A DNA stretch of 64,000 nt, from contig UQWM01000003.1 of assembly GCA_900544795.1 (NCBI GenBank), forward strand, positions 58,466-122,465, written 5' to 3'. This stretch comes from an uncultured Phascolarctobacterium sp. (GTDB lineage Bacteria > Bacillota > Negativicutes > Acidaminococcales > Acidaminococcaceae). The stretch's first letter is position 1. Every line of letters begins with the position of its first letter. Below the pieces are notes generated by a model, which was not told the origin of the DNA, made no database searches, and was given only the letters and a program-made list of their open reading frames with translations. Shown here one piece after another: positions 32,462 through 42,074 of the stretch. Made by a program: the position numbers and the translations under genes.

Positions 32462-33378
32462 ACCTTCTCCGTTGTTTTCTCGCCCAAAAGGCCGGTAGGT
32501 TTATAGAACAAAATAATAATCAGCACGATAAAGGCAAACGCGTCACGATAGCCAGAAAGCTGCGGGAAGAAGGCGACGATCAAAATCTCGCCCAGGCCCA
32601 GAATAAAGCCGCCCAGCACTGCGCCCTTGATGTTGCCGATACCGCCTATAACTGCGGCGATAAAGCACTTTAAGCCCGGCATAACACCCATCATAGGCGT
32701 GATACCAGGATAGCGGATGCCCCACATGATCGCACCGATGGCTGCCAGCGAGGAACCGATAATAAAAGTGATGGAAATGATTTTATCGATATCGACGCCC
32801 ATAACGCGCGCGATCTCATAGTCTTTGGAAACTGCACGCATGGCCATACCGGTTTTGGTATGGTTGACGATGTGCAGCAGCACTACCAGGCTGATGATTG
32901 TGATGACGGGTATGACCAGACAAATGGCCTGGATCTGCACGCCGCCGACAGAAATGTTCTGCGATAAAAGTTCGATTTCGGGAAAGCGCATCGGACGTCC
33001 GCTGAACAGGTAGTTAGCCAGATTCTCTAACAAAAAGGAAGCGCCGATAGCAGAAATAAGTACGGAATTTTTGGGAGCGTCACGCAGAGGGCGGTACGCT
33101 GTTCGTTCAATGACCACGCCCAAAATGGCAGTGGCGATAATAACGCCGACAAAAGTAATATACCAGGGAATGTGAAAAACGGTAATACCGAAAAAGGCAA
33201 AATAACATGCCATCATTACGATATCGCCGTGTGCAAAGTTTATCATCAATAAAATGCCGTAAACCATCGTGTAGCCGATGGCGATCAGGGCATAAAGACT
33301 GCCGAGAGATACGCCGTTGACCAGATGCTGAGCAAGGCTGGCACCGGACATATTCGCGATCGCTTGGAAAAATTCCAT
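32458..33378 (-). CDS. livH: Branched-chain amino-acid ABC transporter permease LivH
   Basis: A 306-residue permease. It has LVNGVSLGSLYALIAIGYTM, GMAMRAVSKDYEIARVMGVD as the ATPase-coupling loop, and an N- to C-terminal run of about eight helices. The start is the ATG at 33378 (GAGGTG 8 bases upstream); a GTG at 33387 is part of that site. It follows a hairpin-containing gap of 97 bases after livK and overlaps livM. Confidence 0.92.
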   Translation of the reverse strand: MEFFQAIANMSGASLAQHLVNGVSLGSLYALIAIGYTMVYGILLMINFAHGDIVMMACYFAFFGITVFHIPWYITFVGVIIATAILGVVIERTAYRPLRDAPKNSVLISAIGASFLLENLANYLFSGRPMRFPEIELLSQNISVGGVQIQAICLVIPVITIISLVVLLHIVNHTKTGMAMRAVSKDYEIARVMGVDIDKIISITFIIGSSLAAIGAIMWGIRYPGITPMMGVMPGLKCFIAAVIGGIGNIKGAVLGGFILGLGEILIVAFFPQLSGYRDAFAFIVLIIILFYKPTGLLGEKTTEKV

Positions 33379-33406
33379 TAAAAACACCTCGTGACAAAAA
33401 AGAATG

Positions 33407-33433
33407 GCTCCCTTCCCTTAAGGAGAAGGGAGC
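33407..33433 (-). terminator. Leaky terminator or processing hairpin between livK and livH
   Basis: GCTCCCTTC (33407-33415) pairs with GAAGGGAGC (33425-33433). On the minus strand the stem is followed by a T-rich run. Placed between the binding protein and the permease genes, such a hairpin often lets livK be made in excess. Confidence 0.65.
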
Positions 33434-33474
33434 ACGAACAAAAAGCAACTTAAAACAAAGGGGTTATGATGAAT

Positions 33475-34632
33475 TTATTTAGCTTCTACGAAATCGATGA
33501 AGGTAAATTTGCCATCTTTAACGGTTTTGATAACAGCGCCTTTGATGGGATCGCCGTTTTTATCAAGAGTAGTCATACCGGTTACACATTCCAGATCTTT
33601 GGTAGCTGCGATAGCGTCGCGGATCTTAACGGTATCGGTGGAGCCTGCGCGTTTGATGCCGTCAATAGCGATCAGGTACGCGTCATAAGCCATAGCAGTC
33701 AATGCAGAAGGTTCGCCTTTATACTCTTTTACGTATTCATCCAGGAATTTTTTAGCTTCCGGAGTAGTTGCTTTTTCACGGTCAAAAGCAGTAGAAAGAG
33801 CTACGCCTTCAACGTCTTTGCCGCCAACATCGATGAATTCCTGAGTTTCCCAGGTATCGCCGCCCATGAAGGGAGCTTCAATGCCAAGCTGACGAGCCTG
33901 TTTAACGAGCAGTGCGGATTCGGTAAAGTTACCAGGCGCAAAAATAGCGTCAGGGTTTTTAGCTTTGATATTGGTCAGAATAGCACTGAAATCTTTATCG
34001 CCGGTTTGATAGTTAGCGATCTCGACGATGCTGTTTTCGTCACCAGTCAGTTTAACAAAAGCTTCTTTAAAGAATTTTGCCAGGCCAACTGCATAGTCGT
34101 TGGATACTTCCTGTACGATGGCAACTTTTTTAGCGCCTTTATTGAAAGCATAGTTAGCCATAACGGTACCCTGGAACGGATCGATGAAGCAAGCGCGGAA
34201 ATAGTAATCGTTGTTAGCAGTTACCTGCGGATTAGTACAGCTGGTGCCAACTGCGGGGACCTTGCTGTCTTTAACGATATTGCCTGCCGCCATGGACAGG
34301 GAAGAACCATAGGAACCTACGATAACGCTTACTTTGTCTTTTTCGATAAGGCGGGCTGCTACGGAAGCGGCTTCAGCTTTATCGGATTTGTTGTCGGCTA
34401 CTACCAGCTCGACTTTTTTGCCCAAAACTTCGGGATGAAGTTTGTTAGCAAGTTTGATACCGCGGAGTTCCAATTCGCCGCCGGCAGCATTATCACCGGT
34501 CAACGGCAGGAAAACACCTACTTTGATGACGTCGGATTTAGCAGCGTCTTTTTTCTCGCCGCCGCAGCCTGCGACTAAACTCATTGCTACGGCAGAAGCC
34601 AGCAGCACTGATAATATTTTTTTCATTTTCAC
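33475..34632 (-). CDS. livK: Branched-chain amino-acid-binding lipoprotein LivK
   Basis: A 385-residue periplasmic-binding-protein-like receptor (type I fold). The signal peptide ends in the lipobox LVAGC (Cys near residue 23), so it is probably a membrane-anchored lipoprotein. Mature motifs include VGVFLPLTGDNAAGG, the first-lobe IVGSYGSSLSM (Ser-binding loop) and AVGTSCTNPQ. The start is either the GTG at 34632 or the ATG at 34626; GAAGGGA lies 10 bases before the GTG. It precedes livHMGF and probably delivers leucine, isoleucine or valine. Confidence 0.9.
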   Translation of the reverse strand: MKMKKILSVLLASAVAMSLVAGCGGEKKDAAKSDVIKVGVFLPLTGDNAAGGELELRGIKLANKLHPEVLGKKVELVVADNKSDKAEAASVAARLIEKDKVSVIVGSYGSSLSMAAGNIVKDSKVPAVGTSCTNPQVTANNDYYFRACFIDPFQGTVMANYAFNKGAKKVAIVQEVSNDYAVGLAKFFKEAFVKLTGDENSIVEIANYQTGDKDFSAILTNIKAKNPDAIFAPGNFTESALLVKQARQLGIEAPFMGGDTWETQEFIDVGGKDVEGVALSTAFDREKATTPEAKKFLDEYVKEYKGEPSALTAMAYDAYLIAIDGIKRAGSTDTVKIRDAIAATKDLECVTGMTTLDKNGDPIKGAVIKTVKDGKFTFIDFVEAK

Positions 34633-34688
34633 TGTTGATCTGTCCCTTCTTTACTGTTTGTACAGTTTTTTCTCCCTAACTGTAAATG

Positions 34689-34717
34689 ATTATAACATTA
34701 AAGGCAATTTGTGACAA
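34689..34717 (-). promoter_or_regulatory. Sigma-70 promoter of livK
   Basis: The -35 TTGTCA (34712-34717) and the -10 TATAAT (34689-34694) are exactly 17 bp apart, with the likely transcription start about 50 bases before the livK start codon. Confidence 0.75.
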
Positions 34718-34856
34718 TATTGGGAACTTTATAAAAAACAATTACACTTTCGCAATACCATTCAGCTTTATTTGGCATTTTTGTAAGAAGACTGTCACAA
34801 GTAATTGCGGCTTTCTGGCTTTTTAGTCCTCATAAAAAAGACTTTAGCTAAAACAA

Positions 34857-34914
34857 ACGCACGCCAAGTCCACCTCTCGCGTACAGCCGCGAGAAAAATT
34901 TTCTTGTCGTGCGT
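34857..34914 (-). terminator. Intrinsic terminator of the met operon
   Basis: ACGCACG-CAAG and CTTG-CGTGCGT arms pair with one mismatch and enclose an inner stem of seven pairs (TCTCGCG with CGCGAGA). On the minus strand the hairpin is followed by TTGTTTT. It lies about 78 bases past the metH stop. Confidence 0.65.
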
Positions 34915-34991
34915 CTTTGTATACAATATACTTTGTATATTTTTTTGTATATACAGTCCGGCAGCAATGCTTGCCTCAAACCTCTGGCTGC

Positions 34992-37367
34992 TTATTTTTC
35001 TAAAATACCGTTCACATAGGCCACGGCACTCACTGCGTTAGGCGCATAGTGGTCTGCACCGATGCTATCGGCATAGTCCTGTGTCAGTACAGCGCCGCCA
35101 ACAACGATTTTACAGTCGCAGTCCCTGCAGGTATCGCGCAGAGCCTTGATGGTAGCTTCCATAGCGCCTACGGTAGTCGTCATCAAAGCCGACAGGCCTA
35201 CGATATGCGCTTGGTGGGCAGCCACCGCTTCCACGACGGCTTCTACCGGTACATCTTTACCCAGGTCGATGACATTATAGCCGTAATTTTCCAGCAGCAC
35301 CTTAACAATGTTTTTGCCTATATCGTGGATATCGCCTTTAACTGTGGCAATAATGACAGCTGCCCCCTTTTCGACAGCGCCGCCCTCTGCCATGCGGTCG
35401 CGGATCACGTCGAAGGCTGCCTTGGCCGCATCGGCGCTCATCAGCAGCTGGGGCAGGAACAAGCTTTTCTTTTCAAAGCCGTTACCCACAAAGTCAAGTG
35501 CCGGGATCATGTGGCTGTTAATAATGTCCAAAGGCTTTTCACTTGCCAGCAGCTTGGTGACTGCCTGGCGGCTTTGCTCCTGCAGGCCTTTAGTGATAGC
35601 GTCGTACAGCGTATATTCGCTGACAGCCGGGGGCTGAGTTTTAACTCCTCCATCGGCGAAGCGTTTGACATAGGCCTTACAGCCTTCGTCAAGGCCTTTC
35701 AGGGCGCGGAAAGCATAATAGGCATCCAGCATGGGCTTGCTCTGCGGATTGATGATGGCGCAGGACAGCCCTGCTTCCAAAGCCAAAGCAAAGAAGGTGC
35801 TGTTGGCAGCGTCGCGGGCGGGCAGCCCAAAAGAGATATTGGAAACGCCCATGATGGTCTTGACGTTCTGCGCCGCCAAAGCACAGATGACCTCCAGGTC
35901 AACAGAAGCGTTATCGGGGCCGGTGCTGATGGTCAGCGCCAGTGGGTCGATGATAATATTGCGTTTTTCGATGCCGTAAGCAGCCGCACGGTCAATAATT
36001 TTAGCAGCCACGGCCAGACGGCCAGCAGCAGTCTCAGGAATACCTGTGTCATCTAAGGCCAGACCTACGACGACGGCGCCATATTTTTTGGCCAACGGCA
36101 AAACTTTTTCCAGAGCTTCATCCTTGCCGCTTACAGAATTCAATAGCGGTTTACCATTATATAGGCGCAGGGCGCACTCCATCGTTTCGTAGTCAGAGGT
36201 ATCTATTTGCAGCGGCGCCGAGGTGATAGCCTGCAAAGCCAGCACGGTTTTAGCCGCTGTAGCTGCTTCATCGATACCGGGCACGCCTACGTTAACGTCC
36301 AGGATATGGGCGTCATTGTCAAGCTGCTCCAGTCCCAGACGGCAAATATAATCCAGGTCGCCGTCCAAAATAGCCTGCTTCAGGCGCGGCTTGCCCGTAG
36401 GATTGATGCGCTCGCCGATGATCACCGGGTCACGGTCAATAACGACAGCCCTGCCATAGGAAGATACTACGGTCAGCTGACAGTCACGCTTGCCGCCGGG
36501 CTGCAGCCCGCGGCATTTTTCTATCAGCGCTTTGATATGGGCAGGCGTTGTGCCGCAGCAGCCACCGACGACAGATATACCCAGCGGAACCAGATCCCGC
36601 ATCATATCGGCAAAGTCGTCCGCACCCACGTCAAAAACAGTTTGGCCGTCGCGCTGGACGGGCAGCCCCGCATTAGGGTTGAGTACGACAGGCAGCGAGC
36701 AGGCAGCCAAAAGCTGCGGCAGCAGCTTGCCCATCTGCTTGGGCCCCAGGCCGCAGTTAAAGCCCACAGCATCAACGCCCAATCCTTCGACCATGGCCAC
36801 GGCGCTCAGCACGTCGGCGCCGGTCAGCAGCTTGCCGTCCTCGTCAAAGGTCAGGGTAACGATAATAGGCAGATCACTGTTTTCCTTAGCCGCCAAAATC
36901 GCCGCCTTGATCTCATAGGTATCGCTCATCGTCTCGATCAAAATCAGGTCTGCGCCATGTTTAGCGCCGCTGCGAACCATTTCGCCGTAAATATCCACCG
37001 CTTCCTCAAAGGGCAGGTCGCCGTAGGGTGCCAACAGTTTGCCCGTAGGCCCCAGGTTCAGCGCCACAAAAGCTTTTTCGCGTCCGGCACAGGCCGCTTT
37101 ACCAATTTTTAAGGCGGCGCCGACTACAGCATCCACAGTAACGTCCGTACCTTTAAATTTAAGGCGGTTAGCGCCAAAGGTGTTGCTTTTAATTATATTC
37201 GAGCCATTATTCAAATAGGCTTCATGTACTGACTGTACCTTTTCGGCATGAGTAAAATTCCACAGCTCCGGCAGTTCACCCGGCTGTAAGCCCAAAGCCT
37301 GCAGCATGGTGCCTGTAGCTCCGTCAAAAAACAATAATTCTTTTCCTAATAGTTCTCTAAAACTCAT
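34992..37367 (-). CDS. metH: Cobalamin-dependent methionine synthase without activation domain
   Basis: A 791-residue enzyme that moves a methyl group from methyl-THF via cobalamin to homocysteine. Residues 1-290 are the homocysteine-binding barrel, with the zinc ligands in GFNCG and GGCCGTTP. Residues 310-570 are the pterin-binding barrel (IIGERINPTGKP, ILDVNVG, SVSG). Residues 590-791 are the cobalamin cap and binding domains, with the lower-ligand His in KGDIHDIGKNIV. It stops there: the SAM-binding activation domain of E. coli MetH is missing and is supplied by the next gene upstream. Length and layout match the short Thermotoga/Clostridia type. Confidence 0.95.
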   Translation of the reverse strand: MSFRELLGKELLFFDGATGTMLQALGLQPGELPELWNFTHAEKVQSVHEAYLNNGSNIIKSNTFGANRLKFKGTDVTVDAVVGAALKIGKAACAGREKAFVALNLGPTGKLLAPYGDLPFEEAVDIYGEMVRSGAKHGADLILIETMSDTYEIKAAILAAKENSDLPIIVTLTFDEDGKLLTGADVLSAVAMVEGLGVDAVGFNCGLGPKQMGKLLPQLLAACSLPVVLNPNAGLPVQRDGQTVFDVGADDFADMMRDLVPLGISVVGGCCGTTPAHIKALIEKCRGLQPGGKRDCQLTVVSSYGRAVVIDRDPVIIGERINPTGKPRLKQAILDGDLDYICRLGLEQLDNDAHILDVNVGVPGIDEAATAAKTVLALQAITSAPLQIDTSDYETMECALRLYNGKPLLNSVSGKDEALEKVLPLAKKYGAVVVGLALDDTGIPETAAGRLAVAAKIIDRAAAYGIEKRNIIIDPLALTISTGPDNASVDLEVICALAAQNVKTIMGVSNISFGLPARDAANSTFFALALEAGLSCAIINPQSKPMLDAYYAFRALKGLDEGCKAYVKRFADGGVKTQPPAVSEYTLYDAITKGLQEQSRQAVTKLLASEKPLDIINSHMIPALDFVGNGFEKKSLFLPQLLMSADAAKAAFDVIRDRMAEGGAVEKGAAVIIATVKGDIHDIGKNIVKVLLENYGYNVIDLGKDVPVEAVVEAVAAHQAHIVGLSALMTTTVGAMEATIKALRDTCRDCDCKIVVGGAVLTQDYADSIGADHYAPNAVSAVAYVNGILEK

Positions 37368-37371
37368 GCTT

Positions 37372-38007
37372 TCATTCCTTTCTAAATTCGCAGCCGCTAT
37401 TGGTGCACTCCCGGCATTTATTAGTATGGCAGGCAGCCGCGTCCACGCTAAGGCCGATGACCGCCGTCACTGATTTGACAGGTGTCAGCATATAGCCGTC
37501 CGTCAAGGTCAGCCCAATCTTCTTTTCGCAATTTAAAAGCTGTAATATTTTCTGCTGATCCTCCAGCTGCCAATCGCCATAGCCGGGCGAAAAGCGCGGC
37601 TTCAGATACAGCCCCGGCACCGCTTGAGCGATCTCGCGCTGCACTTCGTCGCAGTAGCTTTCGATCAGGGCAGCGCACACGGCCTGAGCTGCCGCAGCCT
37701 GAGCTACATTGGTCAGCGCCAGACGACGCAAAGCACTGTCGGCACCACTGCCCAGGGTGGCTGCCATAACCGCGATCTGCCCACAGCCTTGCAAATGCTG
37801 CCCCAGCTGCCTGCTGGTAAAACGCATCTTACCCGCAGTCAAAGTAACGCCAGCCGCATCGACGCTGCACTCGAACAACTGCCAGCAGCTTTTGGCGCGC
37901 ACTTCGTTACGCAGCTGTAAATAGGCCATGTCCGCCAGCATTTGCGCGTCATGGTCGCCTTTGCGTGCCCCCATATACCTTACAGCTTCGTCTCTTGCAT
38001 ATTTCAT
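37372..38007 (-). CDS. Methionine synthase activation protein (stand-alone SAM-binding domain)
   Basis: A 211-residue protein matching the C-terminal activation domain of MetH. The SAM-binding signature reads RFSPGYGDWQLEDQQ (about residues 138-152), followed by LTDGYMLTPVKSVTAVIG. It also has a Cys-rich end (CHTNKC, CRECTNSGC) that could hold a metal. With a flavodoxin or similar electron donor it re-methylates cobalamin that has become oxidised. It lies 4 bases before metH and overlaps metF by 4 bases, so the three are co-translated. Confidence 0.9.
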   Translation of the reverse strand: MKYARDEAVRYMGARKGDHDAQMLADMAYLQLRNEVRAKSCWQLFECSVDAAGVTLTAGKMRFTSRQLGQHLQGCGQIAVMAATLGSGADSALRRLALTNVAQAAAAQAVCAALIESYCDEVQREIAQAVPGLYLKPRFSPGYGDWQLEDQQKILQLLNCEKKIGLTLTDGYMLTPVKSVTAVIGLSVDAAACHTNKCRECTNSGCEFRKE

Positions 38008-38855
38008 TTTACTATCTCCGATAAATTTTTCATGATACCGCCAATGATCTCGGGACGATTCATGGTATAAACATGGATATTTTTCAGCCCGTTGGCGATC
38101 AGGTCCACGATCTGCCCAGTAGCATAAGCGATACCGGCCTGTTTCAACGCTTCCGGGTCGTCGGCAAATTTTTCGACGATAGCACGGTAGTTAGGCGGCA
38201 GCTTGGTGCCGCTCAATTCGCAGATGCGGTTGATCTGCCTAGCGTTGGTCACCGGCATGATGCCTGCCACTACGGGCACGTCGATGCCATGACGCAGCAA
38301 ACGGTACATATAGTTATAGATGATATTGTTATCAAACACCATCTGCGTCACTAAAAAATCGCAGCCGCTGTCTATCTTGCGCTTAGTATTAGCAATATCC
38401 TTATCCAGCGAACCGGCCTCGGGATGCCCTTCAGGATAACAGGCACCGCCGACGCAGAAATCACCGCTGGATTTGATCTTCGCCATCAAATCGCTGGCAT
38501 GGGCAAAAGCGCCGCTGTTGCCATTAACAGCGTCACCACGCAAAGCAAGTATATTTTGGACGCCGCTGGTATGCAGCTGCCCTAAAACATCATCTATCTT
38601 GACTTCATCCGCATCGATACAGGTCAAGTGCGCCAGCGCCGGACGGTTGCTGCCTTCTATTGCCCGGGCAATGGCCAGTGTCTGCCCTACCGATGTACCG
38701 CCGGCACCATAAGTAACGCTCATAAAGTGCGGCCCGATTTCAGCAATATCGCTGACTATATTTAAGGCATTCTGCAATTCCGTACCGGCCTTAGGCGGGA
38801 ACAGTTCGCAGGAGATACAGACCTTCTCATTTTTTAATAAATTAATTATTTTCAT
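38004..38855 (-). CDS. metF: 5,10-methylenetetrahydrofolate reductase
   Basis: A 283-residue TIM-barrel flavoprotein. Signatures are CELFPPKAGTELQ with the catalytic Glu near residue 17, FMSVTYGAGG, ALRGD and DFLVTQMVFDN, all normal for MetF. It reduces methylene-THF to methyl-THF, the substrate of the metH product downstream. GGGGTAG precedes the ATG. It is the first gene of the metF-activation-metH operon. Confidence 0.95.
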   Translation of the reverse strand: MKIINLLKNEKVCISCELFPPKAGTELQNALNIVSDIAEIGPHFMSVTYGAGGTSVGQTLAIARAIEGSNRPALAHLTCIDADEVKIDDVLGQLHTSGVQNILALRGDAVNGNSGAFAHASDLMAKIKSSGDFCVGGACYPEGHPEAGSLDKDIANTKRKIDSGCDFLVTQMVFDNNIIYNYMYRLLRHGIDVPVVAGIMPVTNARQINRICELSGTKLPPNYRAIVEKFADDPEALKQAGIAYATGQIVDLIANGLKNIHVYTMNRPEIIGGIMKNLSEIVK

Positions 38856-38893
38856 CAGCAGCTACCCCATTTTCTTAATACGCATTTCTCATA

Positions 38894-38922
38894 ATTCTAA
38901 ACAAAAATGCAAGAAAACGCAA
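38894..38922 (-). promoter_or_regulatory. Promoter of the metF operon
   Basis: The -35 TTGCGT (38917-38922) and the -10 TAGAAT (38894-38899) are 17 bp apart. The distance to the metF start is about 38 bases, too short for a SAM or T-box riboswitch; none was seen. Confidence 0.6.
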
Positions 38923-39005
38923 ATATTATTTACCACGCTTGTTTAACCGCTCATGTTTCGCTACAGATGTTACAAAAAAGCACTACGGTGCCCCACACTG
39001 ATAAA

Positions 39006-39035
39006 AATAAGGTATGGGCTTGCCCATACCTTATT
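39006..39035 (-). terminator. Intrinsic terminator of the sensor-kinase genes
   Basis: A 14-bp stem (39006-39019 with 39022-39035) with T-run on the minus strand, 16 bases past the stop at 39052. Confidence 0.85.
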
Positions 39036-39051
39036 TACTCTTAGCAAACGC

Positions 39052-40353
39052 TCAAATAAATTCCTGTAACACAGCAAACAAACGCTGCGGATCGATCGGT
39101 TTTGCCAAATGCGCGTTCATTCCGGCCGACTTTGACTTTTCCACGTCTTCATCAAAAGCATTGGCCGTCATCGCAATGATAGGTATAGTTTTAGCGTCGG
39201 CCTTATCAAACAGCCTGATATTCCTCGTTGCTTCCAAACCATCCATCACCGGCATCCTGATATCCATCAGGATCGCGTCATAATATCCGATAGGCGCGGC
39301 ACCGAACTTTTCTAAAGCCTGTAAGCCATTGACGGCGCTCTCTACAGCCAAGCCGCGCATTTCCAAGAGGCTGGTGGCGACCTCCAGATTCAAATCATTA
39401 TCTTCTACCAAAAGTATCCGCTCGCCGGTAAATTGCGCGTCTCGTTTGGCAATTACCTGCTCGCGGCCAATATCGGCACTGTTGGTTATTTTTTCAAACA
39501 GCTGCACCAGCTCCGACCGGAACAGCGGCTTGGCAATAAAGAAATCGACACCGGCCCGGCGCGCTTCTTCTTCCACGCTCTGCCATTCATAGGCCGTCAT
39601 CACGATGATCAGCGTATTGGCCCCCACCAGACGGCGCAGGGCTCTGGTGGTTTCAATGCCGTCCATATCCGGCATTTTCAAATCTACCAGCACGATATCA
39701 TAAGGCTGGCCTGCTTCAATGCCGCTTCGTACTTCGGCCACGGCCAGCGGCCCCGAGGTGACATATTCAGCTTCCATACCCAAATCCTGCATAATCAGGC
39801 TGGCATGTTCACAGGTAACGACATCGTCGTCAATGATCAATGTTTTCAGGTTTTGGAATTTTACCTGATCCAGCAGCTTTCGCTGATAGCTTTTTTCTGT
39901 TAATCCCAGCTTCACTTCGACGCTGAACTCACTGCCTACTCCCTCAATACTGTGGACGTTGATGATACCGCCCATCAGGTTGACCAGATTTTTACAAATA
40001 GCCAGGCCTAAGCCTGTGCCGCCATATTTAAGAGAAATATTTGGGTTTTCCTGTTCAAAGGCATCAAACAACCTGTTTTGAAAGTTTTTGCTCATGCCGA
40101 TGCCAGTATCGCTGACTGTAAATTTCAGCCAGGTCTCCTGATCCACCCTGCTGAGCTGCTTGATGGAGAACTGGACCCTGCCGCCTGCAGGAGTAAATTT
40201 CAGTGCATTGGACAAAATGTTCAATAAAATCTGTCGCAAACGCAGCGAATCGCCGATGTAGGTTTCTTCTGTCAGTCCCTCGATCACGGAATTGAAGTCG
40301 ATCCGTTTGGCTTCGGCCTGCGGATAAACAAGCGAATTTAAACCGTTGATCAT
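39052..40353 (-). pseudogene. C-terminal half of a hybrid histidine kinase (ATPase plus two receivers)
   Basis: A 433-residue frame directly following the stop codon of the 40354-41913 gene, in the same frame. It starts in the middle of a kinase: the ATPase domain has ILLNILSNALKFTPAGG (N box), VSDTGIGMS (G1) and YGGTGLGLAI (G2). Then come two receiver domains, the first with DIVLVDLKMPDMDG and KPL, the second with LLVEDNDLN, DAILMDIRMPVMDG and KPI; both keep the phospho-accepting Asp. An ATG at 40353 abuts the TAA but has no ribosome site. It is either the broken end of one gene or a piece made by reinitiation. Confidence 0.85.
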
Positions 40354-41913
40354 TTATATGAAATCAAATTCTTCGTGGGCCAGGATCATTCTGCCGCTTT
40401 CGATACGCGACATATCTAAAATATCGTTGATCAGGCTCAGCAAAAATCTGGCCGAAATACCGATTTTCGCCAGACAGTCGCTGATGCGCTCCTTATTATC
40501 GATTGCCGTCAGCGCGATCGCCGTCATACCGATAATAGCGTTCATCGGCGTGCGGATCTCATGGCTCATGCGCGACAAAAATTCTGTTTTCGCATTATTA
40601 GCGGCTTCGGCCGAACCTAAAGCAGTCCTCAGTATCTGGTTCTGCTCGGCTTCACTGTTCTTCTGCTCGTCAATGCAGCGGATCAGCGATACCGTCAGCA
40701 CATCGTCATTGACCGGGTTTTCGACCTTGATCTTATGGGCCGATACCCAATGATACTGGCCATCGTCCAACTTCTGGCGGTGTTCCATATAGGTTTCCCT
40801 GCAACCGCTTCTGTATTCCTCCAGCTGGTTCTGACGTTCAAACTTCTTAACAAATTCTTCCCGGTACGCCGGGTCCACCGTTCCCAGTACGCCTGTAACC
40901 ATGGCGTCATAGCTACTGCAATCCAAAGTGTGCAGCGAATCTCGATCCTGATCTAAAACGCTGCAGGTATTCTGCGTCAGATTTCCAAAAATGATCATCG
41001 GATAAGCCGATGTAATAGCAGTATACAAGGCGCTGCGCTCCATCATATCCCACTGATCGTTTTTACGCCGTAGCGTCTTTATTTCTGTCACATCGTAAAA
41101 AATTACCTGGTAGATTTTTTTGCCCTGCATGTTTTGAATAACGCAGGATGCCGCCCGCACCCATTTTTCTTGGCCGTCGCCGGTAACGATCCTGTGGCTG
41201 ACACTTTTTACAATGCCTTCTTCCGTAACGCCAAATATCTCATCCATCACAAGTTCCCTGTCAGCCGGAGGGATACAACGCAGTACGTTATCCCTGATTT
41301 CCTTTTGGGCAAAAAACGCGTTTTCATCGGCAAAGCCCAAAATATTCGCGCAAGTTTTATTGATCAGCGTAACTTTGGGGATACGCTCAAATGTACATTG
41401 CAACAGGCCGCTTGGCATCGTATCGAGAATATTCTGCAAAACATCCTTCTGCTGCCTGCTGTCAACTATTTCCTGATAAAGCTTCTCTTTAGCTTCTATC
41501 TCACCCGAAATATCCCGAACTACGCTGATGCAGGCAGCCCGGCCATCGACAGCCATTATTTTTTTGCCAACGTCGTTGACCCAGATATAGCTGCCGTCCT
41601 TCTTTTTCATCCTATATTTTACTTCATACTCGCTATCCTGTTCCATCGCCTGCCCGGCGATGCGACTTACCATCTCCACATCGTCCGGATGAATGCCGTT
41701 CATGACCAGTCCATCAATATCGGCAACAAATTCCTCATAGGTATAGCCCAAATACGCCAGCATCCTGTCGTTGACATAGTACAGCGGAAACCCCGGTTCT
41801 ACATAACCGCCCAAAATACCTCCGGGAATGCTGCGGCTAAGCAGTTCAAAGCTTTGTTCGTTTACGGCCGCTTCCACTTCGACAACGGGTTTTGCTTCTT
41901 CGGCAAGGGTCAT
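40354..41913 (-). pseudogene. N-terminal half of a hybrid histidine kinase (PAS plus HisKA), ended by an in-frame TAA
   Basis: A 519-residue product starting at the ATG at 41913 (GGAGG 8 bases upstream). It has at least three PAS-like domains (for example GYTYEEFVADIDGLVMNGIHP and the KKKDGSYIWVNDVGKK/VVRDISGE pair) and then the dimerisation/phospho-acceptor region SRMSHEIRTPMNAIIG. The chain ends at FDFI and TAA (40354-40356), just where the ATPase domain should begin; the ATPase and two receivers continue in the same frame from 40353. No membrane helix, so a cytoplasmic sensor. Without the ATPase it cannot autophosphorylate alone. Confidence 0.87.
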
Positions 41914-42020
41914 ACTAAATTCCTCCATTTTAAGCTCATTCTGTTATTTAATTATATTATAACAAACTATTAAAAAACAATAAAAATAACGCATATTTTT
42001 TAAAAATATTCTTTAAAGAC

Positions 42021-42063
42021 AATAAAAACATCCCGACCGCCATGCAGTCAGGATGTTTTTATT
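42021..42063 (-). terminator. Intrinsic terminator of the chromate transporter genes
   Basis: A 17-bp stem with one wobble pair (42021-42037 with 42047-42063) and AT-rich flanks lies 12 bases past the stop at 42075. Confidence 0.85.
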
Positions 42064-42074
42064 ATTTGCAGTTG

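Larger units (their letters stand above)
34633..34991. other. livK promoter region and metH terminator region
   Basis: No gene is seen in this gap. Its left part holds the livK promoter (34689-34717), its right part the large hairpin behind metH (34857-34914). The stretch 34920-34960 is AT-rich with several TGTATA/TATACA repeats and no assigned role. Confidence 0.6.

Noticed and set aside
33466..34578. Plus-strand frame of 370 codons opposite livK
   Set aside because: It is a shadow of livK with no recognisable domain.
35049..36056. Plus-strand frame opposite metH
   Set aside because: A shadow frame; metH motifs are intact on the minus strand.
38856..38922. SAM or T-box riboswitch before metF
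   Set aside because: The promoter lies too close to the metF start to leave room for such a leader.
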